Source: Phaeobacter porticola
Lineage (GTDB): Bacteria; Pseudomonadota; Alphaproteobacteria; Rhodobacterales; Rhodobacteraceae
Length of the DNA: 64,000 nucleotides
Direction of reading: 5' to 3'
Assembly: GCF_001888185.1 (NCBI RefSeq)
Contig: NZ_CP016364.1
Location: forward strand, 2,604,001 to 2,668,000
Made by a program: the position numbers and the translations under genes. This document shows, in pieces, positions 44,411-53,649 of the stretch; the stretch's first letter is position 1; every line of letters starts with the position of its first letter. Below the pieces are notes generated by a model that had not been told where the DNA came from, did not search any database, and worked only from the letters and a program-made list of their open reading frames with translations.

Positions 44411-44617
44411 ATGGCTTGGTTGGCGATGTTAACAAGTGCGGGCGTGATGATGCTTGCAGCTGTGATAGGTCATGTGGTGTACGCCCTCCCCATTTGGGGG
44501 TTATTGCTGCTTTATTCATCCCTGGGTGGCGCGCTTGGTCTGACGCTGACAGTTGCGCTCATGCTGAAAAACGGCGGGTTTTCGCGCAGTGATCCGACTG
44601 AAAATTCACAGGATTAG
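44411..44617 (+). CDS. Small two-helix membrane protein (paralogue 2)
   Basis: A 68-residue protein, MAWLAMLTSAGVMMLAAVIG..., with a first helix, the phrase ALPIWGLLLLYSSLG, and a second helix GLTLTVALML. The start at 44411 has GAGGG upstream and is preferred over upstream methionines. The phrase matches ALPLWYSLMLYPTVG of paralogue 3. Tandem duplication and drift are likely. Function unknown. Confidence 0.6.
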   Translation: MAWLAMLTSAGVMMLAAVIGHVVYALPIWGLLLLYSSLGGALGLTLTVALMLKNGGFSRSDPTENSQD

Positions 44618-44662
44618 ACAAATTTTAGGTTTCGCGACCCAGGCGCTGTACCCGGATAAATC

Positions 44663-44683
44663 TGATATATTGACTTTATATCA
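44663..44683. promoter_or_regulatory. AT-rich palindrome upstream of paralogue 3
   Basis: TGATATA-N7-TATATCA, a perfect 7-bp inverted repeat, lies 158 bp before the start at 44841. It could be an operator, but nothing ties it to a known regulator. Confidence 0.3.
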
Positions 44684-44840
44684 AACCCTTATGAGCATGA
44701 CATCAATAAGACACGGCAGATAGGTCGTGTCGGGTTAACCAAAAATAAGGAAAATTTGATCTATTCTGCGCGTGACGAAAGAGTTGCGATCCGCCCTAAA
44801 TATTGTAGATTAAATTCAGCTCAACTCAGAGGGGAAGCGA

Positions 44841-45059
44841 ATGGCTTGGTTAGGGATTATTGTCGGAACCTTTGCAGGGATCTTCTCTGCCGTGGCCGCC
44901 TATACCCTCTTTGCCCTACCCCTTTGGTACAGCCTGATGCTCTATCCCACCGTCGGGACAACAAGCGCGGTTTTGACGATTTTGGTTATGATCCACCTGC
45001 CGCCCGGATTAGGCCCAATGGCGCAGCCGCACCGGGATGAGCTTCGCCGCACCGCCTGA
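44841..45059 (+). CDS. Small two-helix membrane protein (paralogue 3)
   Basis: A 72-residue protein starting MAWLGIIVGTFAGIFSAVAA, with ALPLWYSLMLYPTVG joining two helices, and a short basic tail HRDELRRTA. The GAGGGGAAGCG ribosome site supports the start. Its first four residues MAWL equal those of paralogue 2. Function unknown; converges with trxC. Confidence 0.6.
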   Translation: MAWLGIIVGTFAGIFSAVAAYTLFALPLWYSLMLYPTVGTTSAVLTILVMIHLPPGLGPMAQPHRDELRRTA

Positions 45060-45106
45060 GGCGACCCCCTCAGCAAGTTTCTGCCTTGACCGGGACGGCC
45101 CTATCT

Positions 45107-45532
45107 TTACCCTTTGGCCCAGCTGACGATCTGCCCTGCCCGCATAGCGCCGGCTTGTCGTTTCTGCTCTTTGCCACGGGCAAAGCGCACCAGCGTCGGG
45201 ATCCCCTTGATGCGGTAACGCGCGCCGGTGGACTGATGGGTCTGAGTATTCAGCTTGACCAGCCGCACCTGCCCCTTCAGTGATTTTGCCGCCTTGGCAA
45301 AATCCGGCGCCATCATCTTGCAGGGGCCACACCAAGGCGCCCAGAAATCCACCACCAGCGGCAGATCATCCTGTGCCGCAGCCTTTTGCAGGGTGGCGGG
45401 TTCAACATCAATCGGCCCGGCCGGAATCAGCGCCGCACCACAGGTGCCGCATTTGGGACCCGCGGCCAGGCGGTCCTCCGGCACGCGGTTCAGCTGCGCA
45501 CAACTAAGGCAGGTCAGGGTCTTTGCGCCCAT
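45107..45532 (-). CDS. trxC: Thioredoxin 2 (zinc-binding)
   Basis: A 141-residue TrxC with an N-terminal zinc ribbon (C8, C11, C28, C31) and the active site WAPWCGPC (C68, C71). It should reduce protein disulfides in the cytoplasm and is usually induced by oxidative stress. The ending GIPTLVRFARGKEQ contains the cis-proline expected in the fold. Leftward, convergent with the small membrane proteins. Confidence 0.94.
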   Translation of the reverse strand: MGAKTLTCLSCAQLNRVPEDRLAAGPKCGTCGAALIPAGPIDVEPATLQKAAAQDDLPLVVDFWAPWCGPCKMMAPDFAKAAKSLKGQVRLVKLNTQTHQSTGARYRIKGIPTLVRFARGKEQKRQAGAMRAGQIVSWAKG

Positions 45533-45651
45533 ATCGTGGTCTCTCCTTGCAGAAGGTCGCCGTTGCGACCTGCCCCCGATATACGTGACATTGCGCGCGG
45601 GACAAGAGCCATGCAGCGGCTGTGAGAGACCTGCGCCCAGAGCACACGGCC

Positions 45652-46893
45652 CTAGAAGGTGAGCTTCGCGCCCAGAATGATACTATGGGACTGCACGCCG
45701 GCATCGCCCGTACGCCGGGGCAGGATCAGCGGCACAAACCCATCGTTGAACAGGTATTCTGCGCCCAATGTGACATTGGGGGCCACCGCAACCTCCATCC
45801 CCAGAATGACCTGCGACATCGATTCCCATTCGGTGCCCGATGCCCCCTGCCGCCCGTGACTGGCAGACAGCGAATAGACCGCAGGACGTCCCAGAAACTC
45901 ACTCCGGTAGCGCCCCTGAAGCGTCAGCGCGCTGACCTTATGGTCGGTGGCAGGCCAGCGGTCGGTAGTTTGGGTGAATTCGGCCATGACGTCAAAACGC
46001 TCTCCGCTGAGGGTGGCGTGGACATCCCATGCACCGTTCCAGCCGCGATCAATGCCGCTGCCGGGCGGATGATGGGCGATGGCGCTGTCGTAGATCGTCC
46101 CGCGTAGAAAACCGGCCCCCAGTTTCAGCCCCATCCCATTGGCCAGCGGAATACGATGGGCCGCGTTCAGCGCATAATTGGTGTAGTGGTCATCGTTCTT
46201 CGGGCTGCTGATCACCCGATTGCCGCGATGGTTGCGGATGATCGACAACGCCAGCTCGGTGCGATCCGTAATATAGCCGATCTCAATCAGCGGATCCTTG
46301 GTCTGGGCCCAAAAATAGTGGCTGCTATGGGTGTGTGTGAAGGGCGCGTAGCTGGCGAAATTGCCGAAGTTCACGGTCTTGCGCCCCACCGCCACATAGA
46401 AGGGAGAGCGGTCCAGGTCGCCGATTGCCAGCCAGGCCTTGCGCAGTTGGATATCATTCTGGCCGGGATATTCGACCTCGGTATATTCGCCCTGCACCAC
46501 CGCTGTCAGCAAAGGTGTCGTGGCGGTGGCGATGAGCGAGATATCATTGATGACCCCATAGGTGTCAGAGGTGCCGCTGGTGTGGGTGGGCGGCAACCGC
46601 GACAGGATCGGAAACTTGCCGGGCGTATTGGTGTTCTCATAGATCACCGTGCCTAAGAAGCGCCCGCCAAAGGTGATTTTGTTGATCCCCAGCTGCCCGG
46701 ACTGCCGCGCCCGCAAGGCGATGGCGACCTTGTTGGTCACATCCTCCTGCCGGTCCAACATCCGTTCCGAATACCGCAGTGAGGTTGCGAGAAAACCGAC
46801 GCCCTCCTGTGCCTCGCCCGTGTGGGCTGCGGTCATGCCCACAGCCATCGTCAGCGCGGCCAATACCGCGCGCCCCCCAAATGAAACAGTCAC
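45652..46893 (-). CDS. Outer-membrane porin, LbtU-like
   Basis: A 413-residue predicted beta-barrel. The start chosen is the GTG at 46893 (VTVSFGGRAVLAALTMAVGM) behind TGGAG, which begins a signal peptide ending near AHTGEAQ. The coiled segment LDRQEDVTNKVAIALRARQS and the phrase IGDLDRSPFYVAVGRKTVNFG are those of the LbtU siderophore-porin family. It ends in a terminal phenylalanine (ILGAKLTF), as barrels do. A role in metal or siderophore uptake is inferred from family only. Leftward, monocistronic. Confidence 0.7.
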   Translation of the reverse strand: MTVSFGGRAVLAALTMAVGMTAAHTGEAQEGVGFLATSLRYSERMLDRQEDVTNKVAIALRARQSGQLGINKITFGGRFLGTVIYENTNTPGKFPILSRLPPTHTSGTSDTYGVINDISLIATATTPLLTAVVQGEYTEVEYPGQNDIQLRKAWLAIGDLDRSPFYVAVGRKTVNFGNFASYAPFTHTHSSHYFWAQTKDPLIEIGYITDRTELALSIIRNHRGNRVISSPKNDDHYTNYALNAAHRIPLANGMGLKLGAGFLRGTIYDSAIAHHPPGSGIDRGWNGAWDVHATLSGERFDVMAEFTQTTDRWPATDHKVSALTLQGRYRSEFLGRPAVYSLSASHGRQGASGTEWESMSQVILGMEVAVAPNVTLGAEYLFNDGFVPLILPRRTGDAGVQSHSIILGAKLTF

Positions 46894-47327
46894 AATCGTT
46901 ACTCCAGTATATGACCCCCGACAGACCACCAGCCGTGCTGCGCACAACACCCGGCCGATCTCAGACAGGGTCAATCCGGTTGCAGGCCAAACAGGCCCAA
47001 CACCAAACCGCTAGAAAATAACGCGTACCCCCGTGCGACCTTGCCGGTGGAACTGCCCCCGCAGCTGTGCCGGAAATACCGTCGCCAATCGCTGAAATCC
47101 GCCGAAACTGGCGGTGGATCAGAAACGCGATCCAATCACAGAGTATCACAGCTTCGTGATCTGACGAAGCCTGATCTGCTAAGGAGACAGCGTCCTGACT
47201 GCGGGCACCTGTTGCGCTGACGTCGCGCAGGCGGCGTTGCAACGGATCCGCACCGGGCCACCTATTGACCGGATCGGCACTCCACCGCAGACTGACTGCA
47301 TCTGTTCCAAAACCGAAAGAGCCTCGC
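46894..47327. other. Gap without a supported gene
   Basis: Some 430 bp between the porin gene start and the L,D-transpeptidase start, so it must hold two divergent promoters. No coding frame with a credible start, no RNA gene and no strong hairpin were seen. Any promoter sequences are not obvious by eye. Confidence 0.4.
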
Positions 47328-47879
47328 ATGTTGTCACGCCGCGCCTTTCTGGCCAGCTCTACCGCAGCCTCGCTCTGGCCCCAGATCGGGTCAGCCGAAA
47401 CGGTCTTTGACCCCACGCCGCAAGAGGTCCGCATCAAGAAGGAATTCGCCCCCGGGCAGATCCTTGTGCTGCCGCGATCCTACTACCTTTATTACGTAAC
47501 CGAGCCGCGACGGGCGCGCCGCTACGGGGTTGGCGTCGGGCGCGCAGGGCTAGAGTTCACTGGCACGGCGCTGATCCAAGTTAAAAAGGAATGGCCGACC
47601 TGGCGTCCCACCAATGAGATGATCGAGCGTGACCCGCGCGCATATGCACGCTTTGTTGACAATAAATATGTGCAACCGGGTGGCGCTGATAATCCGCTTG
47701 GCGCACGCGCGCTTTATCTGTTTCAGAACGGCGTGGACACGTATTTCCGCATCCACGGCACCAATCAGCCGCAAACGATTGGCCATTCCGTTTCCAACGG
47801 GTGCATCCGTATGCTGAACGAACATGTTGTCGATCTGTACGAGCGGGTGCCAGTGGGCACCGTGGTGACGGTGCTCTGA
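47328..47879 (+). CDS. L,D-transpeptidase (YkuD family)
   Basis: A 183-residue periplasmic enzyme of the ErfK/YbiS type. The start at 47328, MLSRRAFLASSTAAS, shows a twin-arginine-like signal (SRRAFL). The YkuD active site is IHGTN followed by SNGCIRM, with the catalytic cysteine at about residue 155. It forms 3-3 cross-links in peptidoglycan or attaches lipoproteins. The frame is open upstream to 47265 but the signal peptide decides the start. Confidence 0.9.
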   Translation: MLSRRAFLASSTAASLWPQIGSAETVFDPTPQEVRIKKEFAPGQILVLPRSYYLYYVTEPRRARRYGVGVGRAGLEFTGTALIQVKKEWPTWRPTNEMIERDPRAYARFVDNKYVQPGGADNPLGARALYLFQNGVDTYFRIHGTNQPQTIGHSVSNGCIRMLNEHVVDLYERVPVGTVVTVL

Positions 47880-48072
47880 GCGGCGCATAGCCGCACCGGG
47901 GCCAGATACGGCATAAGGCCGCCAAAGCAGAGCCGAGCATTGCCAATGCGATGCTCAGCCTGCACAACTCGCAGACAACCGTCACTATAACACTTGCACC
48001 CAAGGGATATTGGCGACAAGATTGTCACCGCAACGTTATGCAGAACTCATTGCTGTCCCCGGAGGCTCGGTC

Positions 48073-48129
48073 ATGAATACGCAATGGCATTGCCGGGCTG
48101 TCGCATGTCGCGGACAGAGAATTGAGTAA
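48073..48129 (+). CDS. Candidate upstream ORF in the csp leader
   Basis: An 18-codon frame MNTQWHCRAVACRGQRIE with a good ribosome site GGAGG eight bases upstream, ending 20 bp before the cold-shock gene start. It lies in the csp 5' leader. It could be a regulatory upstream ORF, but short frames arise by chance. Confidence 0.35.
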   Translation: MNTQWHCRAVACRGQRIE

Positions 48130-48148
48130 AGACTAGGAGAATAAGACG

Positions 48149-48355
48149 ATGGCCACAGGCACCGTCAAATGGTTCAACACCACTAAAGGTTTCGGTTTTA
48201 TTGCACCCGACTCGGGCGGCAGCGATGTGTTTGTACACATTTCCGCTGTTGAGCGGTCCGGACTCACCGGTCTTGCTGACAATCAGAAAGTGACCTACGA
48301 ACTGCAGCCCGGCCGTGACGGTCGCGAGTCTGCCGTTGATATCCAACTGGCCTAA
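48149..48355 (+). CDS. cspA: Cold-shock protein
   Basis: A 68-residue CSD protein. The RNP1 motif is GFGFIAPD and RNP2 is VFVHISAV, both needed for single-strand RNA binding. It starts MATGTVKWFNTTKGFGFI. The family melts RNA structure in the cold or during growth. There are about 270 bp of non-coding leader upstream, which is normal for csp genes, and a terminator downstream. Confidence 0.94.
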   Translation: MATGTVKWFNTTKGFGFIAPDSGGSDVFVHISAVERSGLTGLADNQKVTYELQPGRDGRESAVDIQLA

Positions 48356-48382
48356 CCGCCAGAAATTAACAAGATCAGCTGT

Positions 48383-48401
48383 CGGCCCCCTTTCGGGGCC
48401 G
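48383..48401 (+). terminator. Terminator of the cold-shock gene
   Basis: CGGCCCC-CTTT-CGGGGCCG, a strong hairpin 28 bp after the stop codon, followed by TCTTTCGTT. Confidence 0.75.
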
Positions 48402-48488
48402 TCTTTCGTTCTAACACACGCAACTTCCACACCTCTGTTTGGTTCAGAAGACTCGCGTGGGCACAATGACCCGCCATATTACTGTGAC

Positions 48489-49130
48489 CTAGGGACGCGC
48501 CTGTGCGATCAGTTCCAGTATTTTGGGTCCGATAGCAGCGATATTCAGCGCCACCCCTTTTGCATTGGGATGGATGCCATCATCCTGCAAATACACGCCT
48601 GCCGCCTGCGGGTCATTGCCGGTTTTCGCTCGCATCCCCGCAAGGCTGTCCGCATGCAAAAGCACGCCGAATTCCGCTGCAAGTTCTGGAAAGATCGCGT
48701 CGAACTCTGCTTTGTAGTCAGCGCCATAGTTGCCGGGTGCCTGTATCCCGACCAGCAGAACCGGCACGGATGTTTCCTTGGCAACCTCCAAAATACGGGT
48801 CAGATTGGCGCGGCTCTCTGCCGGGGCGACACCGCGCAACAGATCGTTGCCGCCCAATGCAACGACCAGCGCATCCGGCCCATCGGCAAGCGTCCATTGA
48901 ATGCGTGCCGCGCCGCCTGCGGTGGTATCACCCGACACACCGGCGTTGATAAGTTGCGCATCGGCGTCGTTGATATCCAGCCAGTCCTGCAACTGTGGCA
49001 CCCAGCCCTGCCCCTGCGGCAGACCATAGCCCTGCACCAGACTGTCACCAAGGGCGGCGATCCGCACTGGTTCGGCCTGCGCAATCGCCGCAGTTAATAT
49101 AAAAATCAATCCTGCCATCATCTTGCGCAT
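48489..49130 (-). CDS. tesA: Arylesterase / lysophospholipase L1-like (TesA)
   Basis: A 213-residue SGNH hydrolase with a signal peptide (MRKMMAGLIFILTAAIAQA). The four SGNH blocks are ALGDSLVQGYG (serine), NAGVSGDTTAGG, LGGNDLL and the terminal DGIHPN (Asp-His). It should hydrolyse thioesters and lysophospholipids in the periplasm. It is divergent from a ybbA-ybbP pair, the arrangement seen in E. coli and other proteobacteria. Confidence 0.9.
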   Translation of the reverse strand: MRKMMAGLIFILTAAIAQAEPVRIAALGDSLVQGYGLPQGQGWVPQLQDWLDINDADAQLINAGVSGDTTAGGAARIQWTLADGPDALVVALGGNDLLRGVAPAESRANLTRILEVAKETSVPVLLVGIQAPGNYGADYKAEFDAIFPELAAEFGVLLHADSLAGMRAKTGNDPQAAGVYLQDDGIHPNAKGVALNIAAIGPKILELIAQARP

Positions 49131-49181
49131 TGGCGTAAAGGCTCCATATCGAGAGATGTCCCAAAGAAGGCGCGGTTCATT

Positions 49182-49898
49182 ATGCAGTCCAGCACGATCT
49201 CACATTCCGATCCCATCTTGAACCTCCAACATGCGTCTTTGTCGCTGGTTGGCAATACCGGGCCGGTGGAAATCCTGCATGATATTTCGCTAGAGGTGCG
49301 AACGGGCGAGACACTGGGCTTGATCGGCCCCTCCGGATCCGGGAAATCCTCGCTACTGATGGTCATGGGCGGGCTGGAGCAGGCCACAGGCGGTACGGTA
49401 TCGGCGCTTGGTCAAGACCTCACCGCCATGGATGAGGACGCGCTGGCCAGGTTTCGTCGCGACAATATGGGTGTCGTCTTCCAGAGCTTTCATCTGATCC
49501 CGACGATGACGGCACTGGAAAACATCGCCACTCCGCTGGAACTCGCCGGGCACAAGCATGCCTTTGAACGCGCTCAGGCAGAGTTGGAGGCCGTCGGCCT
49601 GGGTCACCGGGCCGGACATTTCCCGGCGCAGATGTCGGGCGGCGAGCAGCAGCGCGTCGCATTGGCGCGCGCCCTGGTCACCCGCCCTCGCATTCTGTTG
49701 GCAGATGAGCCGACCGGAAACCTAGATGCCACAAACGGGGACGCGATCATGGAACTGCTGTTTGATCTGCGTGATCGCTATGGTGCGACGTTGATTATGG
49801 TCACCCATGCGCCCGAATTGGCAGCACGCTGCGACCGGGTGATCCATCTGCGTGACGGTCGCCTGGACCAAACCACCACACGTGAGGCCGCAGAATGA
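49182..49898 (+). CDS. ybbA: ABC transporter ATPase, YbbA type
   Basis: A 238-residue LolD-like ATPase with Walker A GPSGSGKSS, signature MSGGEQQRVALARAL and Walker B LLADEPTGNLD. It partners the large permease that starts 4 bp inside its stop. In E. coli YbbAP the complex is thought to extract hydrophobic molecules from the inner membrane. The neighbour tesA is conserved with it. Confidence 0.88.
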   Translation: MQSSTISHSDPILNLQHASLSLVGNTGPVEILHDISLEVRTGETLGLIGPSGSGKSSLLMVMGGLEQATGGTVSALGQDLTAMDEDALARFRRDNMGVVFQSFHLIPTMTALENIATPLELAGHKHAFERAQAELEAVGLGHRAGHFPAQMSGGEQQRVALARALVTRPRILLADEPTGNLDATNGDAIMELLFDLRDRYGATLIMVTHAPELAARCDRVIHLRDGRLDQTTTREAAE

Positions 49899-52420
49899 AC
49901 ATCAGCGCGTGGTCGCTGGCAAGCCGCTTCGCCGCCCGTGAGTTGCGTGGCGGTTTACGGGGGTTTCGTGTCTTCCTCATTTGCCTGGCCCTTGGCGTGG
50001 CAGTCATTGCCGGCATCGGGTCACTGCGCTCGGCCATTGAAACGGGTCTCAGTGACGAAGGTGCCGTTCTGCTGGGTGGTGACGCACAACTGGGCTTTAC
50101 CTACCGCCGCGCCAATGACGATGAACGGCGCTGGATGGCCGAACACGCCATCACGCAATCAGAGGTCATCGATTTTCGCTCTATGGCAGTGGTTGGCGAG
50201 GAACGCGCCCTGACGCAGGTGAAGGCCATCGACAACGCCTACCCGTTGGTCGGCACCGTGCGACTGGCACCAGATATCCCCCTTGGTCAGGCGCTCGACG
50301 GCGCAGATGGGGTGCCCGGCGGCGTGATGCAGCGGGTGCTTGCAGACAGGCTGGGCCTCACTATCGGGGATCAATTCACCCTTGGCACGCAGAGCTTTGC
50401 CCTGACTGCAATACTGGAGAACGAGCCCGACGCTGCCAGTGCGGGCTTCACCCTTGGCCCGCGCACCATTGTACGGACCAAGGCTCTGGCCCAGTCGGGT
50501 CTTTTGCAACCCGGCACCTTGTTTTCCAGCAAATACCGGCTGACGTTGCCTGCGGACACCGATCTGGATCAGTTGCAAGCCCGTGCCGAAGCAAATTTTG
50601 ATGCCAGCGGCATGCGCTGGGCCGACGCACGCAATGGGGCACCAGGAATTGCCAGGTTTGTTGACCGTCTGGCCGGGTTTCTGGTGTTGGTTGGCCTGTC
50701 CGGCTTGGCGGTTGGCGGAATCGGCGTATCTGCTGCGGTGCGCGCCTATTTGGTCGGCAAGACCACTACAATTGCCACCCTGCGTACATTGGGAGCGGAC
50801 CGTGCCACGATTTTTCTGACTTATTTCATCCAAATCGGCGCGCTGGCTATCCTTGGCGTTGCAATTGGCCTGCTAATTGGCGGGCTGGCCCCTGTCTTGC
50901 TTGGCCCGTTGATCGCGGCGCAGCTGCCGTTTCCGGCCGTCTTCGGCCTTTCTATTCCCGCCCTCAGCGAGGCCGCGCTCTATGGTCTTTTGACCGCCTT
51001 TATCTTTGCCCTGTGGCCGCTGGCCCGCGCCGAGAGAATCCGCGCCGCCGCGTTGTTTCGCGACGCATTGGACAGCCGCAGCCGTTGGCCCGCGCCCCGC
51101 TATGTCGTTGCAACCGCCGTATCTGTTGCCCTGCTTATCGCAGCGGCAGCCGTGTTCAGCGGCGCTGTTACACTGACGCTCTGGACTGCGGGCGGTTTGA
51201 TCGGCGCACTGGCTGTTCTGCTGGTGGCCGCGCTTGTGCTTGGCTGGATTGCCCGGCGTGCAGCACCGCTCACGCGTGGGTATCCAGCCCTCCGCTGGGC
51301 ATTGTCCGCGATAGGGACATCGCGGGATGGGGCGGTACCAACCGTGTTGGCACTTGGACTGGGTCTAACGGTGCTGGCCGCCATTGGGCAGGTTGATGGC
51401 AACATGCGGCGTGCGATTGTAGGTAATCTGCCGGATCTTGCGCCCTCCTATTTCTTTGTCGACATACAGCGCGACCAGATGCCCGACTTCTTGGCCCGCG
51501 TACAGGAAGACCCGGCTGTGGAGCGGGTGGACAGTGCGCCGATGCTGCGCGCGATCCTCACCACCATCAACGACAGGCCCGCGACCGAGGTTGCAGGGGA
51601 TCACTGGGTCGTGCGCGGAGATCGCGGCATCACCTATGCTGCGGCTCAACCTGAAACGACGCGCATTGTCGCCGGAGAGTGGTGGCCCGAGGATTATACC
51701 GGATCGCCCCAGGTCAGTTTTGCCCGCGAAGAGGCGGAAGAACTGGGGATTGGTATCGGTGACACGCTGACCATCAATGTGTTGGGCCGCGATATCACCG
51801 CAACAATCACCAGCCTGCGCGAAGTTGATTTCTCTACCGCGGGCATGGGCTTTGTCATGGTGCTGAACGAAAGCGCGCTTGCCGGGGCACCCCATAGTTT
51901 CATTGCCACTGTCTATGCAGAACAGGAGGCCGAAGCGCAGATCCTGCGGGACCTGGCCCGTGCAATGCCCAATATCACCGCAATCCGTGTCCGCGACGCA
52001 TTGGACCGGGTGTCTGATCTCCTGCGGCAGCTGGCCTCTGCCACCGCATATGGTGCCGCTGCGACATTGCTGACCGGCTTTATGGTGCTGATCGGAACCG
52101 CTGCTGCTGGCGAACCGGCCCGTCGCTATGAAGCCGCCGTTCTGAAAACGCTGGGTGCACCGCGCAGGCAGATCCTTGTTAGCTTTGCCCTGCGATCCGT
52201 GTTTCTGGGAGCCGGGGCAGGGTTGGTCGCATTGATTGCTGGAATGACAGGCGCCTGGGCCATCAACACTTATGTGTTTGAGAGCGATTATCAGGTGATC
52301 TGGAGCAATGCACTGGCGATCATCAGCGGTGGTATCCTGACAACGCTGCTGGCCGGGCTGGTGTTTGCCTGGCGCCCCCTACAAGTGCGCCCCGCCCGCA
52401 TCCTGAGGGCGCGGGACTGA
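49895..52420 (+). CDS. ybbP: ABC transporter permease, YbbP type
   Basis: An 841-residue FtsX-like permease with two FtsX domains (residues ~260-380 and ~710-830), the first followed by a set of paired helices and a large periplasmic region. It starts MNISAWSLASRFAARELRGG and overlaps ybbA by 4 bp (ATGA). Sequences such as GKTTTIATLRTLGADRATIF and AAVLKTLGAPRRQILVSF are the coupling helices for the ATPase. Function as in YbbAP, presumably lipid or amphiphile export. Confidence 0.88.
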   Translation: MNISAWSLASRFAARELRGGLRGFRVFLICLALGVAVIAGIGSLRSAIETGLSDEGAVLLGGDAQLGFTYRRANDDERRWMAEHAITQSEVIDFRSMAVVGEERALTQVKAIDNAYPLVGTVRLAPDIPLGQALDGADGVPGGVMQRVLADRLGLTIGDQFTLGTQSFALTAILENEPDAASAGFTLGPRTIVRTKALAQSGLLQPGTLFSSKYRLTLPADTDLDQLQARAEANFDASGMRWADARNGAPGIARFVDRLAGFLVLVGLSGLAVGGIGVSAAVRAYLVGKTTTIATLRTLGADRATIFLTYFIQIGALAILGVAIGLLIGGLAPVLLGPLIAAQLPFPAVFGLSIPALSEAALYGLLTAFIFALWPLARAERIRAAALFRDALDSRSRWPAPRYVVATAVSVALLIAAAAVFSGAVTLTLWTAGGLIGALAVLLVAALVLGWIARRAAPLTRGYPALRWALSAIGTSRDGAVPTVLALGLGLTVLAAIGQVDGNMRRAIVGNLPDLAPSYFFVDIQRDQMPDFLARVQEDPAVERVDSAPMLRAILTTINDRPATEVAGDHWVVRGDRGITYAAAQPETTRIVAGEWWPEDYTGSPQVSFAREEAEELGIGIGDTLTINVLGRDITATITSLREVDFSTAGMGFVMVLNESALAGAPHSFIATVYAEQEAEAQILRDLARAMPNITAIRVRDALDRVSDLLRQLASATAYGAAATLLTGFMVLIGTAAAGEPARRYEAAVLKTLGAPRRQILVSFALRSVFLGAGAGLVALIAGMTGAWAINTYVFESDYQVIWSNALAIISGGILTTLLAGLVFAWRPLQVRPARILRARD

Positions 52421-52460
52421 TCCCCGCGTCTGCCCCGATCGGTCATCCGCCAGAAGTTCG

Positions 52461-52925
52461 TCAGCTCGCGCGCTGCATACATCCGGCTGAGGGCGGTGCC
52501 TCAAACAATGCAAACAGCGCATCATTGTCACACACCAGTGCCTCTAGCGTGATTCCGTCCAGCGAGGCGTAAAACGCCTGCGCCGCATCCGTCAGCGCCA
52601 CCCGCAACCGGCAGGCAGAGACCAGCGGACAGGTGTTGTCTGCATCGGCAAAACACTCGACCATCGGGACCGTGCCTTCAACCGCGCGAAACACGTCTCC
52701 AACACCAATCTTATCGGCGGATCTGCCCAGTGACATGCCGCCGTTGCGGCCACGTTGCGTGTGCAGATATCCAAGCTGCGCCAATTGGTTGATCACTTGG
52801 GCCAAATGGTTCTCCGAGATATTGCAGCGCACAGCGATTTCAGATTTGGTGACCAGGCGATCCGCATTGGCCGCACAATACATCAACAGCCGTACCGCTA
52901 TATTTGTCCGTTTTGTAATCCGCAT
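52461..52925 (-). CDS. Rrf2-family regulator, NsrR-like
   Basis: A 154-residue Rrf2 protein. The start chosen is the ATG at 52925 (MRITKRTNIAVRLLMYCA), where the winged helix starts. It has three cysteines, C91, C99 and C105, in the loop that holds an iron-sulfur cluster in NsrR, IscR and RirA; the [2Fe-2S] or [4Fe-4S] cluster senses NO, iron or redox state. The nearest group by sequence appears to be NsrR. A likely target would be nitric-oxide detoxification genes, none of which lie here. Confidence 0.8.
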   Translation of the reverse strand: MRITKRTNIAVRLLMYCAANADRLVTKSEIAVRCNISENHLAQVINQLAQLGYLHTQRGRNGGMSLGRSADKIGVGDVFRAVEGTVPMVECFADADNTCPLVSACRLRVALTDAAQAFYASLDGITLEALVCDNDALFALFEAPPSAGCMQRAS

Positions 52926-53076
52926 GGCTGGCCCTCCGAAACGCCCTCTGTGCAAGACAAGATGACATAAGGGCGCAAAGGGCTCTTTGACATGTATCAA
53001 AACCACAATAGGTCAGGCATGAAAATGCCGCGGCCGCCAACAGGATCGCACTCAAGATCCCTGACAGGAGAAACAC

Positions 53077-53649
53077 ATGCCCGCCCCTTTCTTTTTTGGC
53101 TATGGCAGTCTGGTCAACACGCGCACCCATGACTACGGCGAGGCGCGCGCCGCGCAGCTGTCTGGCTGGCGGCGTGCCTGGGTGCACACCGATCTGCGTC
53201 CGGTTGCCTTTCTCAGCGCAGTGCCCTGCCCTGACAGTCAGATTGACGGGCTGATCGCTGCGGTGCCCGATGCCGATTGGGCTGCACTGGATGATCGCGA
53301 ATTTGCCTATGACCGACTGCCTGCCAATGGGGCGGTGCGTCACGACCTGGCCAGTGATACCGATATTGCCGTCTATGCGGTTCCTGCGACCAGCCAGCGG
53401 CAGGCCAGCCAGCGCCACCCGATCCTGCTCAGCTATCTTGATGTGGTGATCCAGGGGTATCTGGATGTGTTTGGCCCTGACGGTGTTGAGACGTTTGTCA
53501 CCAGCACCGATGGCTGGGATGCGCCGATCCTGAATGACCGAGATGCACCCCGGTATCCGCGCCACCAGATCCTGCGGGCGGACGAACGCGATCTGGTCGA
53601 CCAGCATCTGCGCGCGCTGGGTGTCGACTTGATTGCGGCCCCAGCATGA
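53077..53649 (+). CDS. Gamma-glutamylcyclotransferase-like protein
   Basis: A 190-residue protein of the GGCT fold. The phosphate loop FFFGYGSLVNTRTHDY is the hallmark, followed by VAFLSAVPCPDSQIDGL and a glutamate in DDREFAYDR near the expected catalytic position. It may convert gamma-glutamyl amino acids to 5-oxoproline, but many bacterial members are uncharacterised. The CAGGAGAAAC site precedes the start. The next gene's start overlaps its stop. Confidence 0.8.
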   Translation: MPAPFFFGYGSLVNTRTHDYGEARAAQLSGWRRAWVHTDLRPVAFLSAVPCPDSQIDGLIAAVPDADWAALDDREFAYDRLPANGAVRHDLASDTDIAVYAVPATSQRQASQRHPILLSYLDVVIQGYLDVFGPDGVETFVTSTDGWDAPILNDRDAPRYPRHQILRADERDLVDQHLRALGVDLIAAPA

